This document shows positions 12,351 through 12,939 of a stretch of DNA of 12,939 nucleotides, piece after piece. The first letter of the stretch is position 1, and each line of letters starts with the position of its first letter. The translations under genes and the position numbers were made by a program. The notes beneath the pieces are model-generated. The model was not told where the DNA came from. It made no database searches and saw only the letters and a program-made list of their open reading frames with translations. Source of the DNA: JBIOJM01 sp044450785 (GTDB lineage Bacteria; Planctomycetota; Planctomycetia; Isosphaerales; Isosphaeraceae); assembly GCA_044450785.1 (NCBI GenBank), contig JBIOJM010000299.1, positions 1 through 12,939 of the forward strand. Reading direction: 5' to 3'.

Positions 12351-12939
12351 ATGAGAAAATCGAGAAGTCCGAGGTCCCGCGCCGCGCGTCAGCTTGGATT
12401 GGGAGCGATCCTGACCGGGCTGGCGATCGGGGCGCAGTTCGGCTGCACGCGGGAGTTTTATCGCGAGTGGGCCAACCAGGACGTCTCGGAAGCGATCTTC
12501 GAGAAGAGTCGGGACCCTCGGTGGCGGATCGACCTTTTCTCGGTGGAACCGCCGATGCTCTCGCGATACGCCGATCCCTACGATCAGGATGTGCCGCCGG
12601 CCCCGCCCGACGACCCGGCGGCCGAAGCGCTCTCACCGGTCCCGCAGTGGCCCGACAACCGGCTGCTGCTGCCGGTCGAAGGCACCGGCTACCTCGACCT
12701 GCTCGAGTACTGGAGGCGAGACGCGGCGGCGAAAGCGGCCGCGGCGGGCCATCCCTACCCGGCTGATGAGCCCGAGTACTGGCAGCGTCCCGACAATGCT
12801 CGGCCCGCGGTCGCGGGCCCGCGCCAGCCAGGGATGCCGGGCCAGCCCATGACCTCGCCGGCCGGTCCTCCCGTACCTCCCGAGACGTCATCGCCGTTCT
12901 CCAACCCGCCGCCCCTGCCCCGGCCGGGCGGCCCACCAG
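12351..12939 (+). CDS. N-terminal part of a TolC-family outer membrane efflux protein, partial
   Basis: The frame is open from ATG 12351 to the window edge (196 complete codons, no stop). Basic MRKSRSPRSR is followed by a hydrophobic stretch and QFGC (29-32), a lipoprotein-like signal with a non-standard -3 residue. Then come FYREWANQDVSEAIFEKSRDPRW (33-55), ADPYDQDVPPAPPDDPAAEALS and a proline/glycine-rich segment from about 143. I recall this leader, with Cys-x-Arg, the RDPRW segment and the PPAPPDDPAAE segment, from planctomycete TolC-like proteins, in which the efflux barrel/tunnel domain follows. That domain would lie outside the window, so the assignment depends on this leader. GAGG (12339-12342) is 8 bases before the ATG. 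An RND or ABC partner, if any, would be downstream. Confidence 0.65.
   Translation, partial: MRKSRSPRSRAARQLGLGAILTGLAIGAQFGCTREFYREWANQDVSEAIFEKSRDPRWRIDLFSVEPPMLSRYADPYDQDVPPAPPDDPAAEALSPVPQWPDNRLLLPVEGTGYLDLLEYWRRDAAAKAAAAGHPYPADEPEYWQRPDNARPAVAGPRQPGMPGQPMTSPAGPPVPPETSSPFSNPPPLPRPGGPP

Noticed and set aside
11917..12936. A 339-codon minus-strand open frame at the right edge
   Set aside because: Most of it is antisense to the TolC-like N-terminus. The part in the intergenic gap lacks coding-like codon bias.

Overview
The window is high-GC bacterial DNA that I infer comes from a planctomycete, probably near the Isosphaeraceae or Gemmataceae. No rRNA or other phylogenetic marker is present to prove this. 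The basis is family-level recognition. There is a secreted redoxin / cytochrome c / copper-monooxygenase protein of a type frequent in Planctomycetota. There is an FG-GAP protein whose N-terminus carries the LESKVLLS-type motif of planctomycete extracellular proteins. The start of a planctomycete-style TolC protein runs off the right edge, and there is a remnant of a planctomycete-type Uma2 protein and several REP-like palindromes.

Layout. Positions 1-45 hold the proline-rich tail of an unidentified plus-strand gene. A single-pass membrane TPR-like protein follows (180-1118, +) behind a good sigma70-like promoter. The 668-residue redoxin/cytochrome/copper protein lies on the minus strand (1232-3238). 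Divergent from it is a compact plus-strand cluster: a lipoyl-like domain protein without its lysine (3501-3827), a NUDIX Ap4A-hydrolase-like protein (3824-4282), thymidylate kinase tmk (4402-5097) and DNA polymerase III delta' subunit holB (5069-6100). Overlaps of 4 and 29 bases suggest translational coupling.

Positions 6101-7165 form a loose accessory stretch. It holds a Uma2 gene fragment (minus), a promoter with an overlapping palindrome, an 82-residue protein of unknown function (6554-6802) and a REP-like palindrome cluster that supplies that gene's last codons. Next come a gamma-glutamylcyclotransferase-like gene whose only well-placed start codon is ACG (7166-7531) and an intact pyruvate/indolepyruvate decarboxylase-type enzyme (7560-9287), both plus. 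They converge on the 796-residue FG-GAP beta-propeller protein (9476-11866, minus). The partial TolC-like gene starts at 12351.

The most striking feature is non-coding. Four clusters of palindromic repeats sit at gene ends or leaders. Two consist of 7-base units arranged as large hairpins but use unrelated heptamers (GTCCTTG/A at 4286-4379; GCAGTAG at 9291-9362). The first lies between two perfect 19-base copies of the NUDIX/tmk junction, so the insertion duplicated the NUDIX stop and the tmk ribosome-binding site and start, leaving both genes whole. The convergent junction at 9288-9475 also holds a perfect three-stem cloverleaf palindrome.
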